From positions 1 through 61,657 of the forward strand of contig CANQOL010000018.1 in assembly GCA_947625475.1 (NCBI GenBank): 61,657 bases of DNA. The letters are read 5' to 3'. The notes below the pieces were generated by a model, which worked only from the letters and a program-made list of their open reading frames with translations, was not told the origin of the DNA and did no database searches. A program made the translations under genes and the position numbers. Of the stretch, positions 34,244 to 43,211 are shown one piece after another; the stretch's first letter is position 1; the number at the start of each line of letters is the position of its first letter. Source of the DNA: an uncultured Acetatifactor sp. Lineage in GTDB: Bacteria; Bacillota; Clostridia; Lachnospirales; Lachnospiraceae.

Positions 34244-34349
34244 GTGAAAAAGCACACCGATGTACTGATTTTTCACAGGAGAATTTGTGCCGGAGCGCCG
34301 CAAATTCTCATCGCCCCGTCGCGAAAAGCGCTCCGGAATGGGGATTCCT
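34244..34349 (+). promoter_or_regulatory. Leader switch-like element, copy E (long form, degV)
   Basis: Hairpin GTGAAAAA/TTTTTCAC (34244-34251 and 34269-34276), then GAGAATTTG/CAAATTCTC (34279-34287 and 34301-34309) with CGGAGCGC in its loop (34291-34298), then GCGCTCCG (34328-34335) running into GGAATGGGG and the degV ATG. The loop and GCGCTCCG are perfectly complementary, as in copy D. Confidence 0.65.
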
Positions 34350-35201
34350 ATGATCCGAGTATTGGTAGACGCTTCCTCCGACTACTCCCTGGAGGAAGTC
34401 AGGCAAAAAAATTTGATTTTCGTTCCCATCCAGATTGCCATCGGGAACAACAATTATATAGAAGGGGTAAATCTGCAGCGGAATGACTTTTACAGCATTC
34501 TGGAGAAAACAGGGCTCTTTCCTCAAACCTCCCAGCCCTCCCCCCAGGCCTTTCTGGACATTTTTCAAAAGGCAAAGGCCCAGGGGGATGAGCTGATCTG
34601 CATCCTTCTCTCTTCCAGCCTAAGCGGCACCTTCCAGAGCGCCGCGCTGGCCAAAAGCATGGCGGACTACGAAGGGATCTATCTCATAGATTCTCTGAGC
34701 GCCACCTTTACCATCAAGATTCTGGCGGACTATGCTCTGAGGCTTGCGGGAGAGGGGCAGGGGGCGCCTCAGATTGTCCAGGAAATCGAACAGCTCAAGA
34801 AGCGGGTGAAGGTGCTGGCCTGTCTGGACACCCTGGAGTATCTCTCCCGGGGCGGGCGGATCGGGAAGGCCGCCGCCTCCCTGGGAGATCTGGCGAACCT
34901 AAAGCCCATCATCACCCTGGATCAGACCGGCCGCGTGGCTGTCACCGGGAAATGTCTGGGGCGCAACAAGGGCATCCATCATGTGCTGGCCCAAATGCTG
35001 AAGACTCCCCTGGACCGCGCCTTCCCCGTTTACACCATTTATTCCTTCGGCACCTCCAACTGCGAAAAATTTGAGGATAAGCTGCGCCAGAACCGTTTTC
35101 CCTTCACCGGGCGGCTTCAGATCGGCCCCACCATCGGCGCCCACATCGGGCCGGAGGCATTCGGAATCATCTATGTGGAGAAGGCCCGCCCCTCCCTCTG
35201 A
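34350..35201 (+). CDS. DegV family fatty acid-binding protein
   Basis: Protein of 283 residues. The DegV pattern is clear: VLVDASSDYS at the start, the fatty-acid site LLSSSLSGTFQSA, the DSLSAT block, LEYLSRGGRIGK and the C-terminal IGPTIGAHIGPEAFG. It binds a fatty acid, and relatives (FakB) present it to a kinase for phosphorylation and entry into phospholipid synthesis. The Met of MIRVLVDA follows the leader motif; an upstream GTG would read through the leader hairpins and is rejected. Confidence 0.92.
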   Translation: MIRVLVDASSDYSLEEVRQKNLIFVPIQIAIGNNNYIEGVNLQRNDFYSILEKTGLFPQTSQPSPQAFLDIFQKAKAQGDELICILLSSSLSGTFQSAALAKSMADYEGIYLIDSLSATFTIKILADYALRLAGEGQGAPQIVQEIEQLKKRVKVLACLDTLEYLSRGGRIGKAAASLGDLANLKPIITLDQTGRVAVTGKCLGRNKGIHHVLAQMLKTPLDRAFPVYTIYSFGTSNCEKFEDKLRQNRFPFTGRLQIGPTIGAHIGPEAFGIIYVEKARPSL

Positions 35202-35227
35202 CACTCTTCCGGCAGTAAACCCGCAAA

Positions 35228-35267
35228 AAAGCCCTGCAGGCAGCTCTCTTAGCCGCCCCAGGGCTTT
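35228..35267 (+). terminator. Terminator after degV
   Basis: AAAGCCCTG (35228-35236) / CAGGGCTTT (35259-35267) stem followed by CTCTTT; it may also serve the converging transketolase operon. Confidence 0.8.
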
Positions 35268-35303
35268 CTCTTTCCCGTCATAAGATCTGTTGTCCGAAAT
35301 CCT

Positions 35304-36245
35304 TTATCCCAGATATTCCTTCACGGACTTGTACACGCCCTCGGCGTCCAGGCCGTACTTGGCCACCAGGGCCGCCGCGGAGCCGGACTCGCCGAACACA
35401 TCCTGCATTCCCAGCTTCTTCACCGGGGTGGGGAGCTTTGCGCTGAGCGCGTCACACACGGCGCTGCCCAGGCCGCCGATCACGGAGTGTTCCTCCACGG
35501 TCACCACTCTGCCGGTCTTTTTGGCGCTGGCCACGATCAGGTCTTCATCCAGGGGCTTGATGGTGCAGATATTGATCACCTCCGCGCTGATCCCTTCCTC
35601 CTGAAGCTTCTGGGCAGCCCCCAGAGCGGAATCCACACAGATGCCGGTAGCCACGATGGTCACGTCGCTCCCCTCTCTCACCACGCTCCCCTTGCCGATC
35701 TCGAAATGATAATCCGGCCGGTCGTTGATCACAGGCACCGCCGAGCGCCCAAAGCGGATGTAGACAGGGCCCTGGTACTCCACGGCCGCCCGCACCGCCG
35801 CCTTCGCCTCAATGTCGTCGGAGGGGCACATAACCACCATGCCGGGGATCGCTCTCATCAGGGCCAGATCCTCATTGCACTGGTGGGAGGCGCCGTCCTC
35901 TCCCACGGTAATGCCCGCGTGGGTGGCGCCGATCTTCACGTTCAGGTGGGGGTAGCCCACGGAGTTGCGCACCTGCTCAAAGGCGCGCCCTGCGGCAAAC
36001 ATGGCGAAGGAGCTGACAAAGGGGATTTTCCCCACCAGGGAAAGCCCTGCCGCGATGCCCACCATATTGCACTCTGCGATGCCGCAGTCGATATGTCTCT
36101 CGGGATATGCTTTTTTAAAGGTACCGGTCTTGGTAGCCGCAGCCAGGTCCGCGTCCAGCACCACCAGATTGGGGTACTCCGCCCCCAGCTCCTTCAGAGC
36201 GTTGCCGTAGCTCTCACGGGTTGCAATCTTTTTTACGTCTGCCAT
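35304..36245 (-). CDS. Transketolase, C-terminal subunit
   Basis: Protein of 313 residues, the pyrimidine-binding and C-terminal domains of a split transketolase. The catalytic Glu that activates thiamine is in ECNMVGIAAGLS (about 70), and AFEQVRNSVGYPHLNVKIGATHAG and VVTVEEHSVIGGLGSAV are family blocks. It pairs with the subunit encoded three bases upstream to move two-carbon units between pentose phosphates. Last gene of the pentose operon. Confidence 0.95.
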   Translation of the reverse strand: MADVKKIATRESYGNALKELGAEYPNLVVLDADLAAATKTGTFKKAYPERHIDCGIAECNMVGIAAGLSLVGKIPFVSSFAMFAAGRAFEQVRNSVGYPHLNVKIGATHAGITVGEDGASHQCNEDLALMRAIPGMVVMCPSDDIEAKAAVRAAVEYQGPVYIRFGRSAVPVINDRPDYHFEIGKGSVVREGSDVTIVATGICVDSALGAAQKLQEEGISAEVINICTIKPLDEDLIVASAKKTGRVVTVEEHSVIGGLGSAVCDALSAKLPTPVKKLGMQDVFGESGSAAALVAKYGLDAEGVYKSVKEYLG

Positions 36246-36248
36246 TTC

Positions 36249-37088
36249 TCACGCCTCCTCCTTCTCCAGCTCTGCCTCGATCTTCTCCAGATCCGCCATA
36301 GCCACGGCATATTCCTCGTCGTTGGGAGCCTTGCCGTGCCAGTCCACACTGTTCTCCATGAAGGAAACGCCCTTGCCCTTCAGGGAATGCATTACGATGC
36401 AGGTGGGCTGTCCCTTGGTGGCCCGGGCCTCCCGGAAGGCAGCCCTGATCTGATCGAAGTCGTGGGCATCGATGTTGATCACATGGAAGTTGAAAGCCTC
36501 AAACTTCTTGTCAATGGGATAGGGGGAGCACACCTGGTCGATGGGCCCGTCGATCTGCAGGTTGTTGTTGTCCACAATCACCACCAGATTGTCCAGCTTG
36601 CGGTGCCCGGCAAACATGGAGGCCTCCCAGACCTGGCCTTCCTCCAGCTCGCCGTCTCCCAGCAGGGTGTACACCCGGAAATCCTTATTGTCCATCTTGG
36701 CGCCCAGGGCCATGCCCACTGCGGCGGAGATGCCCTGGCCCAGGGAGCCGGAGGCCATATCCACGCCGGGCGTGTGAAGATTGGGATGTCCCTGGAGATA
36801 GGAACCCAGCTTTCTTAAGGTAGTCAGGTCCTCCACCGGGAAGAACCCTCTATAGGCGAGGGCCGAGTACAGTCCGGGGGCGGTGTGGCCCTTGGAGAGC
36901 ACAAAGCGGTCTCTGTCCTCCTTTCCGGGATTGGCGGGGTCGATGTTCAGCTCTTCAAAATACAGGAAGGTGTACATGTCCGCCGCGGACAGGGATCCGC
37001 CGGGATGTCCTGCCTTTGCGCTGTGCACAGCCGTGACGATGCCCTTGCGGACGTCGTTGGCATGCTTTTTCAGCTCCAGATTATTCAT
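36249..37088 (-). CDS. Transketolase, N-terminal subunit
   Basis: Protein of 279 residues, the thiamine diphosphate-binding half. The TPP motif GDGELEEGQVWEA..DNNNLQ (about 150-180) is complete and the AGHPGGSLSAADM substrate block is intact. GGAGG five bases before the ATG. It depends on the downstream C-terminal subunit to form the active site. Confidence 0.95.
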   Translation of the reverse strand: MNNLELKKHANDVRKGIVTAVHSAKAGHPGGSLSAADMYTFLYFEELNIDPANPGKEDRDRFVLSKGHTAPGLYSALAYRGFFPVEDLTTLRKLGSYLQGHPNLHTPGVDMASGSLGQGISAAVGMALGAKMDNKDFRVYTLLGDGELEEGQVWEASMFAGHRKLDNLVVIVDNNNLQIDGPIDQVCSPYPIDKKFEAFNFHVINIDAHDFDQIRAAFREARATKGQPTCIVMHSLKGKGVSFMENSVDWHGKAPNDEEYAVAMADLEKIEAELEKEEA

Positions 37089-37199
37089 GATGTCCTCCGT
37101 TCTGCCATTTCCATGGCGGGTTCGTGTTAGTCTTGAAACTATAGTAGCACACTTCTGGAAGACCGTCCAGCAAAAAAGGCCGGCGGCTCCCTTCTCTTT

Positions 37200-37898
37200 T
37201 TACTGCTTCTGTCCGTAGTAGGCGTTTGCCCCGTGCTTGCGGTAGTAATGCTTGTCCATCAGCTCCTGAGGGGCAGGCTGGATGCGGGGATTGATGGTTT
37301 CGGCCCGGTATGCCATTTTGGCCACTTCCTCCAGCACCACCGCGTTGTGGACCGCCTCGGCCGCGTCCTTCCCCCAGGCGAAGGGGCCGTGGTTTTTGCA
37401 CAAAACCGCAGGCACCGCCATGGGATCCTTGTTCATGCGCCGCAGCTCGCTGACGATGAGCCGGCCCGTGTTGGCCTCGTAGGCATCCTCGATCTCCTCC
37501 TTCGTCAGGCAGCGCAGGCAGGGCACGGGCCCGTAAATATAGTCCGCGTGGGTGGTGCCGTAGCAGGGGATATCTCTCCCCGCCTGGGCCCAGCTGGTGG
37601 CGTAGGAGGAATGGGTGTGGACCACGCCGCCGATCTCCGGGAAGGCCCGGTAAAGCTCCAGATGGGTGGCGGTGTCGGAGGAAGGGTTGTAACGCCCCTC
37701 CACCTTCCTGCCCTCCAGGTCCATCACCACCATGTCCTGGGGGGTGAGCTTCTCATAGTCCACGCCGCTGGGCTTGATGACGAAAAGCCCCTTCTCCCGG
37801 TCCACGGCGCTCACATTGCCCCAGGTGAAGGTGACCAGGCCGTAGCGGGGCAGGTCCATATTGGCCTCGTATACCTTTTGCTTCAGTTCCTCTAACAT
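37200..37898 (-). CDS. araD: L-ribulose-5-phosphate 4-epimerase
   Basis: Protein of 232 residues of the class II aldolase/AraD fold, converting L-ribulose 5-phosphate to D-xylulose 5-phosphate. It has the GNVSAVDRE and PSGVDYEKL phosphate-binding blocks and the zinc His pair in [15 protein letters not shown]; the third zinc His is likely in the C-terminal region near HYYRKHG. It is 18 bases after the FGGY kinase, fitting arabinose/ribulose use. Length is normal. Confidence 0.95.
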   Translation of the reverse strand: MLEELKQKVYEANMDLPRYGLVTFTWGNVSAVDREKGLFVIKPSGVDYEKLTPQDMVVMDLEGRKVEGRYNPSSDTATHLELYRAFPEIGGVVHTHSSYATSWAQAGRDIPCYGTTHADYIYGPVPCLRCLTKEEIEDAYEANTGRLIVSELRRMNKDPMAVPAVLCKNHGPFAWGKDAAEAVHNAVVLEEVAKMAYRAETINPRIQPAPQELMDKHYYRKHGANAYYGQKQ

Positions 37899-37916
37899 GG
37901 AAAATCCCCCTCTCCT

Positions 37917-39509
37917 TTACAGATGCTCCACCGCGCCTCTCTCGGCGGGCAGGCAGGCTTTATATTTCTCGATAAAGGCGTCAAATCCGGCTACATCGGC
38001 GGGATCGGGCCGGATCGTGGTGCCGCTCTGGCCCTTGAAAATCCGCTGCGCCAGATAATCGCTCAGGCTCTCCCCATCCTGGCGCTCCAGCATATAGGCA
38101 GCCAGCACCGCCATCCCCCAGGGACCGCCCTCGCTGGCGGTGTCCATGACAGTGACGGGGGCGTCTATGGCCGCCGCCAGCATGGACTGGCCCACCACAG
38201 GGGTCTTGAACAGGCCGCCGTGTCCGGTGATGGAATCCACCTCGGCCTTTTCCTCCTTCAGCAGGATATCCAGGCCGATCTTTAAAGTGGCCAGAGCGCT
38301 GTAAAGATGGGTCCTCATAAAGTTGGACAGGGTAAACTTTGCGTCCGGCGTCCTGGCAAACAGGGGCCGGCCCGCCTCAAAGCCCAGCACAGGCTCCCCG
38401 GAAAAATAGTTGTAAGCCAGAAGCCCGCCGCAGTCCTTATCCCCCTCCAGGGCGCTGCGGTAGAGGGCGCCGTAGAGCTCGTTTGTGCCGAGCTTCAGGC
38501 CGAAGGTCTCCCCGAACTCCCGGAACAGATTCACCCAGGCGTTCAGGTCGGAGGTACAGTTGTTGCAGTGCACCATGGCCACGGGCTTGCCGTCGGGGGT
38601 GGTCACCATGTCGATCTCCTCATGCACCCGGGAGAGGTCTCTCTCCATAACCACCATGCCGAAGATGGAGGTACCTGCGGACACATTGCCGGTGCGGGCC
38701 GCCACGGAATTCGTGGCCACCATGCCGGTGCCCGCGTCTCCCTCGGGAGGGCAGAGGGGAATCCCCGCCTGCAGCACCCCGGTGGGATCCAAAAGCTCCG
38801 CGCCCTCCTTAGTGAGGACTCCGGCGCTCTCGCCCGCCGTCAGCACCTTGGGAAGGATCTCCCCAAGCTTCCAGGGATAGCCCTTGCCGGCCACCAGAGC
38901 GTCAAACTTCTCAATCATCCCGGCGTTATAGTCACAGGTATCGGAGTCGATGGGGAACATGCCCGCCGCGTCGCCGATGCCCAGCACCTTCTGCCCGGTG
39001 AGCCGATAGTGGACGTACCCGGCCAGGGTGGTGAAGAAGGCCACATCCTTTACATGTTCCTCCCCGTTTAAAATCGCCTGATACAGATGGGAGATGCTCC
39101 ACCTCTGGGGGATGTTGAAGCCGAACAGCTCCGTCAAAACCCGGCTGGAGTGCTCCGTTATGGTGTTGCGCCAGGTGCGGAAGGGCACTAACAGCCTGTC
39201 ATTCTTGTCGAAGGCCATATATCCGTGCATCATGGCGGAGAAGCCGATGGCCCCAATGGAGGTCAGCGCGACCCCATAGCTTTTCTTTACATCCGCCGCC
39301 AGAGCGGCATAGCAGTCCTGAAGCCCTCCCCAGATATCCTCCAGAGAGTAGGTCCAGATATTGTTCTCCAGACGGTTTTCCCAGTCATGGGTTCCCATGG
39401 CGATGGGCTGATGGGTCTCATCCACCAGCACCGCCTTGATGCGGGTAGAGCCAAACTCGATACCCAGCGCGGTCTTTCCTGTCAAAATCGCTTCCTTCGG
39501 TGTACGCAT
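37917..39509 (-). CDS. FGGY family carbohydrate kinase, probable ribulokinase
   Basis: Protein of 530 residues with both FGGY ATPase domains: N-terminal [15 protein letters not shown] (phosphate 1), [11 protein letters not shown], the catalytic-Asp-containing [12 protein letters not shown] block, and C-terminal [13 protein letters not shown] with an adenosine motif. The position upstream of araD and transketolase points to L-ribulose as substrate, but the sequence is of the broad 'carbohydrate kinase' group rather than classical AraB. GAGG five bases before the ATG. First gene of the operon. Confidence 0.88.
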   Translation of the reverse strand: MRTPKEAILTGKTALGIEFGSTRIKAVLVDETHQPIAMGTHDWENRLENNIWTYSLEDIWGGLQDCYAALAADVKKSYGVALTSIGAIGFSAMMHGYMAFDKNDRLLVPFRTWRNTITEHSSRVLTELFGFNIPQRWSISHLYQAILNGEEHVKDVAFFTTLAGYVHYRLTGQKVLGIGDAAGMFPIDSDTCDYNAGMIEKFDALVAGKGYPWKLGEILPKVLTAGESAGVLTKEGAELLDPTGVLQAGIPLCPPEGDAGTGMVATNSVAARTGNVSAGTSIFGMVVMERDLSRVHEEIDMVTTPDGKPVAMVHCNNCTSDLNAWVNLFREFGETFGLKLGTNELYGALYRSALEGDKDCGGLLAYNYFSGEPVLGFEAGRPLFARTPDAKFTLSNFMRTHLYSALATLKIGLDILLKEEKAEVDSITGHGGLFKTPVVGQSMLAAAIDAPVTVMDTASEGGPWGMAVLAAYMLERQDGESLSDYLAQRIFKGQSGTTIRPDPADVAGFDAFIEKYKACLPAERGAVEHL

Positions 39510-39581
39510 ATTTCCTCACTTTCCGCCTGACGGCACTCTTACTGCGGGGGCCCCTCCCGGCCCGCCCGCCCCTTTATATTC

Positions 39582-39610
39582 AGTATAGACAGCTTTTTCC
39601 TTCCCGTCAA
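39582..39610 (-). promoter_or_regulatory. Pentose operon promoter
   Basis: Minus strand TTGACG (39605-39610), 17-base spacer, TATACT (39582-39587). Confidence 0.85.
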
Positions 39611-39784
39611 TCTTTACCCGGAAAATTAAGGCTGCAAAGCCCGCCCCTTTCTTTCCGGGCGTCCGGGAAATCCGCCATTGCGCAGGGCAGCTGCAAAACC
39701 CCGGGCCATCAGGCCCCCTTCCATCCCTCATAGTTTCTCCTGGGGATACATATATTTTCCTATACGCCAAAAAGGATCTGCCCT

Positions 39785-41635
39785 ATGAAAAAACATATCT
39801 TTTCCGAAAAGCGCCGACTGGCACCCGTCCTTCTCTCCCTGCTCGGTTTTCTGATCCTCACCTGCCTTTTCTTTGCTTACCGCAGGGATCAAAGCCTGTT
39901 TGAGGATGCCGCGGGCGATCTTTTCCGCCAGGAGATGCTCTCCAACACCCTGAACATGCACTACACCCTGGCCCATCCCGAAAACTACGGCATCCGCAGC
40001 TACACCCCCGTCCTTCCCTGCTATCGGTCCGGCGCGCGTCTGGCGGGGCAGGCCCAGCTGGAAAACTCTATCTCCTTCTTCCGCTCTCTGGACGGATCCC
40101 GGCTGCCAAAGGAGGAAGCTTACGCCAGGGATCTTCTGGTTTCCTCCCTGGAACTCTCCCTGAAAAAGAGCGCCTACCCCTACTACGAGGAACCCCTCTC
40201 CCCCGCGTCCGGCATGCAGTCCCAGCTTCCCATCCTGCTGGCAGAGTACGCCTTCCGCAGCCGGCAGGATGTGGAGGACTATCTAAAGCTTCTGGAGCAG
40301 ACCGACGAATACTTTGACTCCCTGGCGGCCTTTGAACAGGAAAAGGCCCGGGCAGGGCTTCTGATGGCGGCCCCCTCCCTGGAAAAGGTTCTGGAACAGT
40401 GCGAAACCGTGGTGACCCGTGAGGCCCTGGAGAAGGGGGATCACTTTCTCCAGACCACCTTCCGGGAGCGGACGGCAGACCTCTGTCAGAAGGGGCTGAT
40501 CACCAAAAAGGAGGCGGCGGCCTATATCTATGAAAATGAGCGCCTGCTCTCCACCGTACTGCTGCCCGCCTACGAGGCACTCTACGACAGGCTGTTTGTG
40601 CTGGAGGATCCCTCCATCCCTCTCTCCGGCCTGGCTGCCAAGCGGGGGGGACAGGATTACTATCAGTGCCTGCTGGCGTCGGAGACCGGAAGCTGCCGCC
40701 CTGTGGAGGAAATCCGTTCCCTCCTGGCCAGCCGGTTCACACTGGAATATCAGACCCTTGACGCCCTGCTGGCCTCTGGGGAGCTGGATTTGTCCCAACA
40801 GGCCCAGCAGGAATATCTGGGAGCCTTTCCCTACACTGAGGCATCCCAGATGCTGGCGGATCTGCAGCGGCGGATGGAGAAGGATTTCCCGGCCCTCATC
40901 TCCCGGGAAGAGTCCCTGCCCGTTCCCACGGTAAAGACCGTCTCCCCCAGCCTCCAGGAATACTGCGCCCCAGCTTTTTACCTGACGCCGCCCCTGGACG
41001 ATGGGGACTCCAATGTGATCTACCTCAATGAAAAAAATCCCCTCTCGGGGCTGGAGCTGTACACCACTCTGGCCCATGAGGGCTATCCGGGACATATGTA
41101 CCAGTCTCTCTACAGCAATCAGCATCTGCAGAGGGAGGCTGTCGGCCCCCTGCGCCAGCTGCTGTGGTACGGCGGCTATCTGGAGGGCTGGGCCCTGTAC
41201 GTGGAGTTTCTCTCCTACGACTATGCCTGCGACCTGATGGAAGAGCAGGGGCAGGAGCAGGCCGCCCGGTACATACAGTTTCAAAAGCACAGCCGCAGCC
41301 TGCAGCTGTGCCTCTACTCTCTGCTGGACCTCATGATCCACAACGACGGCGCCAGCCAGGAGAAGGTCTGCCGGGCCCTGGAGAACTTCGGCATAACAGA
41401 CCCGGACGCGGCCGGGGCCGTGTACGCCTACATTGTGGAGGAGCCCGCCAACTACTTAAAATATTATCTGGGATATCTGGAGATTTTAGAGCTGCAGAAA
41501 AAGGCCCGCTCCCTGTGGGGAGAGGGCTACAGCGACCTGGATTTCCACACCTTTTACCTGGATATGGGGCCTGCGGATTTTGACACCCTGGGAAAGGCCC
41601 TGGAGCAGTACAGCCAGCCGGCAGGCGGGGACTGA
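39785..41635 (+). CDS. DUF885 family putative metallopeptidase
   Basis: Protein of 616 residues. One N-terminal transmembrane segment (about 12-31, LAPVLLSLLGFLILTCLFFA) anchors it outside the cell. The C-terminal half holds the DUF885 zinc-peptidase-like motif LAHEGYPGHMYQ (about residue 430), plus GGYLEGWALYVEFLSYD and a downstream Glu-rich block. Relatives are thought to be carboxypeptidase-like M3/M32-related enzymes. GGATCTGCCCT precedes the ATG, a weak Shine-Dalgarno. Single gene, GC-rich, followed by a 42-bp minisatellite. Confidence 0.85.
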   Translation: MKKHIFSEKRRLAPVLLSLLGFLILTCLFFAYRRDQSLFEDAAGDLFRQEMLSNTLNMHYTLAHPENYGIRSYTPVLPCYRSGARLAGQAQLENSISFFRSLDGSRLPKEEAYARDLLVSSLELSLKKSAYPYYEEPLSPASGMQSQLPILLAEYAFRSRQDVEDYLKLLEQTDEYFDSLAAFEQEKARAGLLMAAPSLEKVLEQCETVVTREALEKGDHFLQTTFRERTADLCQKGLITKKEAAAYIYENERLLSTVLLPAYEALYDRLFVLEDPSIPLSGLAAKRGGQDYYQCLLASETGSCRPVEEIRSLLASRFTLEYQTLDALLASGELDLSQQAQQEYLGAFPYTEASQMLADLQRRMEKDFPALISREESLPVPTVKTVSPSLQEYCAPAFYLTPPLDDGDSNVIYLNEKNPLSGLELYTTLAHEGYPGHMYQSLYSNQHLQREAVGPLRQLLWYGGYLEGWALYVEFLSYDYACDLMEEQGQEQAARYIQFQKHSRSLQLCLYSLLDLMIHNDGASQEKVCRALENFGITDPDAAGAVYAYIVEEPANYLKYYLGYLEILELQKKARSLWGEGYSDLDFHTFYLDMGPADFDTLGKALEQYSQPAGGD

Positions 41636-41692
41636 CCCGGCCCTTGAACTGCCCGGCAACTCCCGGAGGGCAGTCCCTGCAGAACGGCCCCT

Positions 41693-41793
41693 GGAGGGTG
41701 GCTCCCGGAGAACGGCTCCTGCTGAATGACCCATGGAGGGCGGCTGCCGGAAAACGGCTGCCGCTGGACGGCCCATGGAGGACGGCTGCCCGG
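41693..41793. repeat. 42-bp minisatellite between two converging genes
   Basis: Two full units (41693-41734, 41735-41776) and a partial third, each starting GGAGG(G/A)(T/C/A)GGCT and ending CCAT, with a weaker copy before them. Because 42 is a multiple of three, both strands remain open as short repeat peptides, but neither has gene-like context. Confidence 0.8.
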
Positions 41794-41816
41794 CCCCGCC
41801 CTCTTAAGGCAGGACT

Positions 41817-42533
41817 TCACCGGGCAAAAAATTGGAACAGCTCCAGCCCCGTCTGGGTCTGAAATGCCTCTGCCCAGGCGCTGTCCCGGTAAAAGACAAT
41901 GCACTCCTGGTAGCCGTCGGTTGCAAAGTACAGGCTCTTTCCCGTCTCCCGGGAGAGAATGATCCGATTCAGAGCGTCCGCCGCGCTTACATCAAACCAG
42001 TCGTTGTGATTCTCCGCTTCCAGCACATAGCTCTCCCCGTCCCAGTCAAAGCTCACGGTGCGCCTCCCGGTGCCCCGCTCCCAGTCCACCCCGCCGGTGT
42101 CCTCGCGGATGTTCTCAAAGGAAAGCTCTTCCCCGCCCAGGGCCGACACGCCCCGCAGGAAATCCGTGTACATCGTCTCCAGCCGGAATACCTCCCTGTC
42201 AAAGGTGTACACCCCGTTCTCAGCGGGGGTCCACGCCATGCTGTCCCAGTCCGTGGTGCCGCTCCCCGCCCACATCAGCAGGGAGGCCGTCCTGTCCAGA
42301 CAGAACTCGTCCCCCCTCATGGCCTCCCCATCCTCCAGCTGCCGGATCACATCCTCCGTGATCCCCTCCACACCAAAGCCTCTCAGGATCTGTGCCAGCT
42401 CTTCAAAAGATTTCTGCTCCATCTCCCACTCTCCTTCCGCAGACGGAACCTGAGACAGCCCTGCATCATCCCACCCGCATCCTGTCAGCAGCACCAGGGC
42501 GGTCAACCCCGCCAAAAATCCTCTGATTCTCAT
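41817..42533 (-). CDS. Lipoprotein of unknown function
   Basis: Protein of 238 residues. The signal peptide MRIRGFLAGLTALVLLTGC ends in lipobox LTGC (Cys about 19), so it is anchored to the outer face of the membrane. The mature part is acidic, with GVEGITEDVIRQLEDGEAM and a C-terminal SLYFATDGYQECIVFYRD block. I do not recognise the family. AGAGGA seven bases before the ATG. It lies next to the AT-rich XRE/ImmA/PIN cassette but has normal base composition. Confidence 0.82.
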   Translation of the reverse strand: MRIRGFLAGLTALVLLTGCGWDDAGLSQVPSAEGEWEMEQKSFEELAQILRGFGVEGITEDVIRQLEDGEAMRGDEFCLDRTASLLMWAGSGTTDWDSMAWTPAENGVYTFDREVFRLETMYTDFLRGVSALGGEELSFENIREDTGGVDWERGTGRRTVSFDWDGESYVLEAENHNDWFDVSAADALNRIILSRETGKSLYFATDGYQECIVFYRDSAWAEAFQTQTGLELFQFFAR

Positions 42534-42545
42534 TTAGCATTCCTC

Positions 42546-43205
42546 TTATAAGTAATCCTGCACAGCCTTAATATATTCACCCAGAGTAGGCGGCAGGCCA
42601 TGACGCTTGATTACATCTGCACAGTATGTTTTATAAAGAGATTTCAGCCCCTTGCTGTGAGAATTATCTCCCCGCCTTGCATAATATACATACGCGGAGA
42701 GCACAATGATGTCAAATGTTATAATTTCAACATCTCTGAGATCTTCCAGCTCATGAGCCGCATGATCTGCCATTATGTCTTTCGAGCAGAAAAAATTCAT
42801 ATTGTGATAGGCAGCATAGGCAAGGCTGTACACCTCTCCGCGGTCCTTTGCCCTGCCGCGCACATACTTTATCAGCTCATGTCCCGCTATATTGTTAAAG
42901 ATCATTGTATACCTGGGATCCCTGCCGTACAGACCTCCCTCATCCACTATGGTTACATTTCTGCCCCTATAGGAGTCAACAAAAGCTTTCGACTCCTCGT
43001 CCAGTTCCTTAAATACCTCATCATGGATATAAATATCCGTAAAGCTTTCAAACATGGGTTGCAAATACAGCTGCTTTATATTTTCAAACAGACAATTTTT
43101 GTCAGACAGCCGGTTTGAAATCCCAACCATAAAAATGTTTGCATCAAACAGGACCGGTTGATTCAGCAGATCATGCAAAGCAGTTTTTTTCAACAGCGTC
43201 ATCAT
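42546..43205 (-). CDS. PIN-domain-like putative ribonuclease
   Basis: Protein of 219 residues with the order of acidic residues of the PIN nuclease fold: VLFDANIFM (Asp21), DEVFKEL (Glu67), DRGEVYSLAYAAY (Glu124) and CSKDIMADHAA (Asp143, Asp147). Such proteins cut RNA with two metals and are common toxins. It is the last of three AT-rich genes, six bases after the ImmA/IrrE gene. GGGGG before ATGATG allows either Met. Function as toxin is inference from context. Confidence 0.72.
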   Translation of the reverse strand: MMTLLKKTALHDLLNQPVLFDANIFMVGISNRLSDKNCLFENIKQLYLQPMFESFTDIYIHDEVFKELDEESKAFVDSYRGRNVTIVDEGGLYGRDPRYTMIFNNIAGHELIKYVRGRAKDRGEVYSLAYAAYHNMNFFCSKDIMADHAAHELEDLRDVEIITFDIIVLSAYVYYARRGDNSHSKGLKSLYKTYCADVIKRHGLPPTLGEYIKAVQDYL

Positions 43206-43211
43206 AAGGAA

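Noticed and set aside
41486..41862. Two short repeat-containing frames (plus 41644-41862, minus 41486-41776)
   Set aside because: They are open only because the minisatellite unit is a multiple of three; no ribosome site or conserved context.
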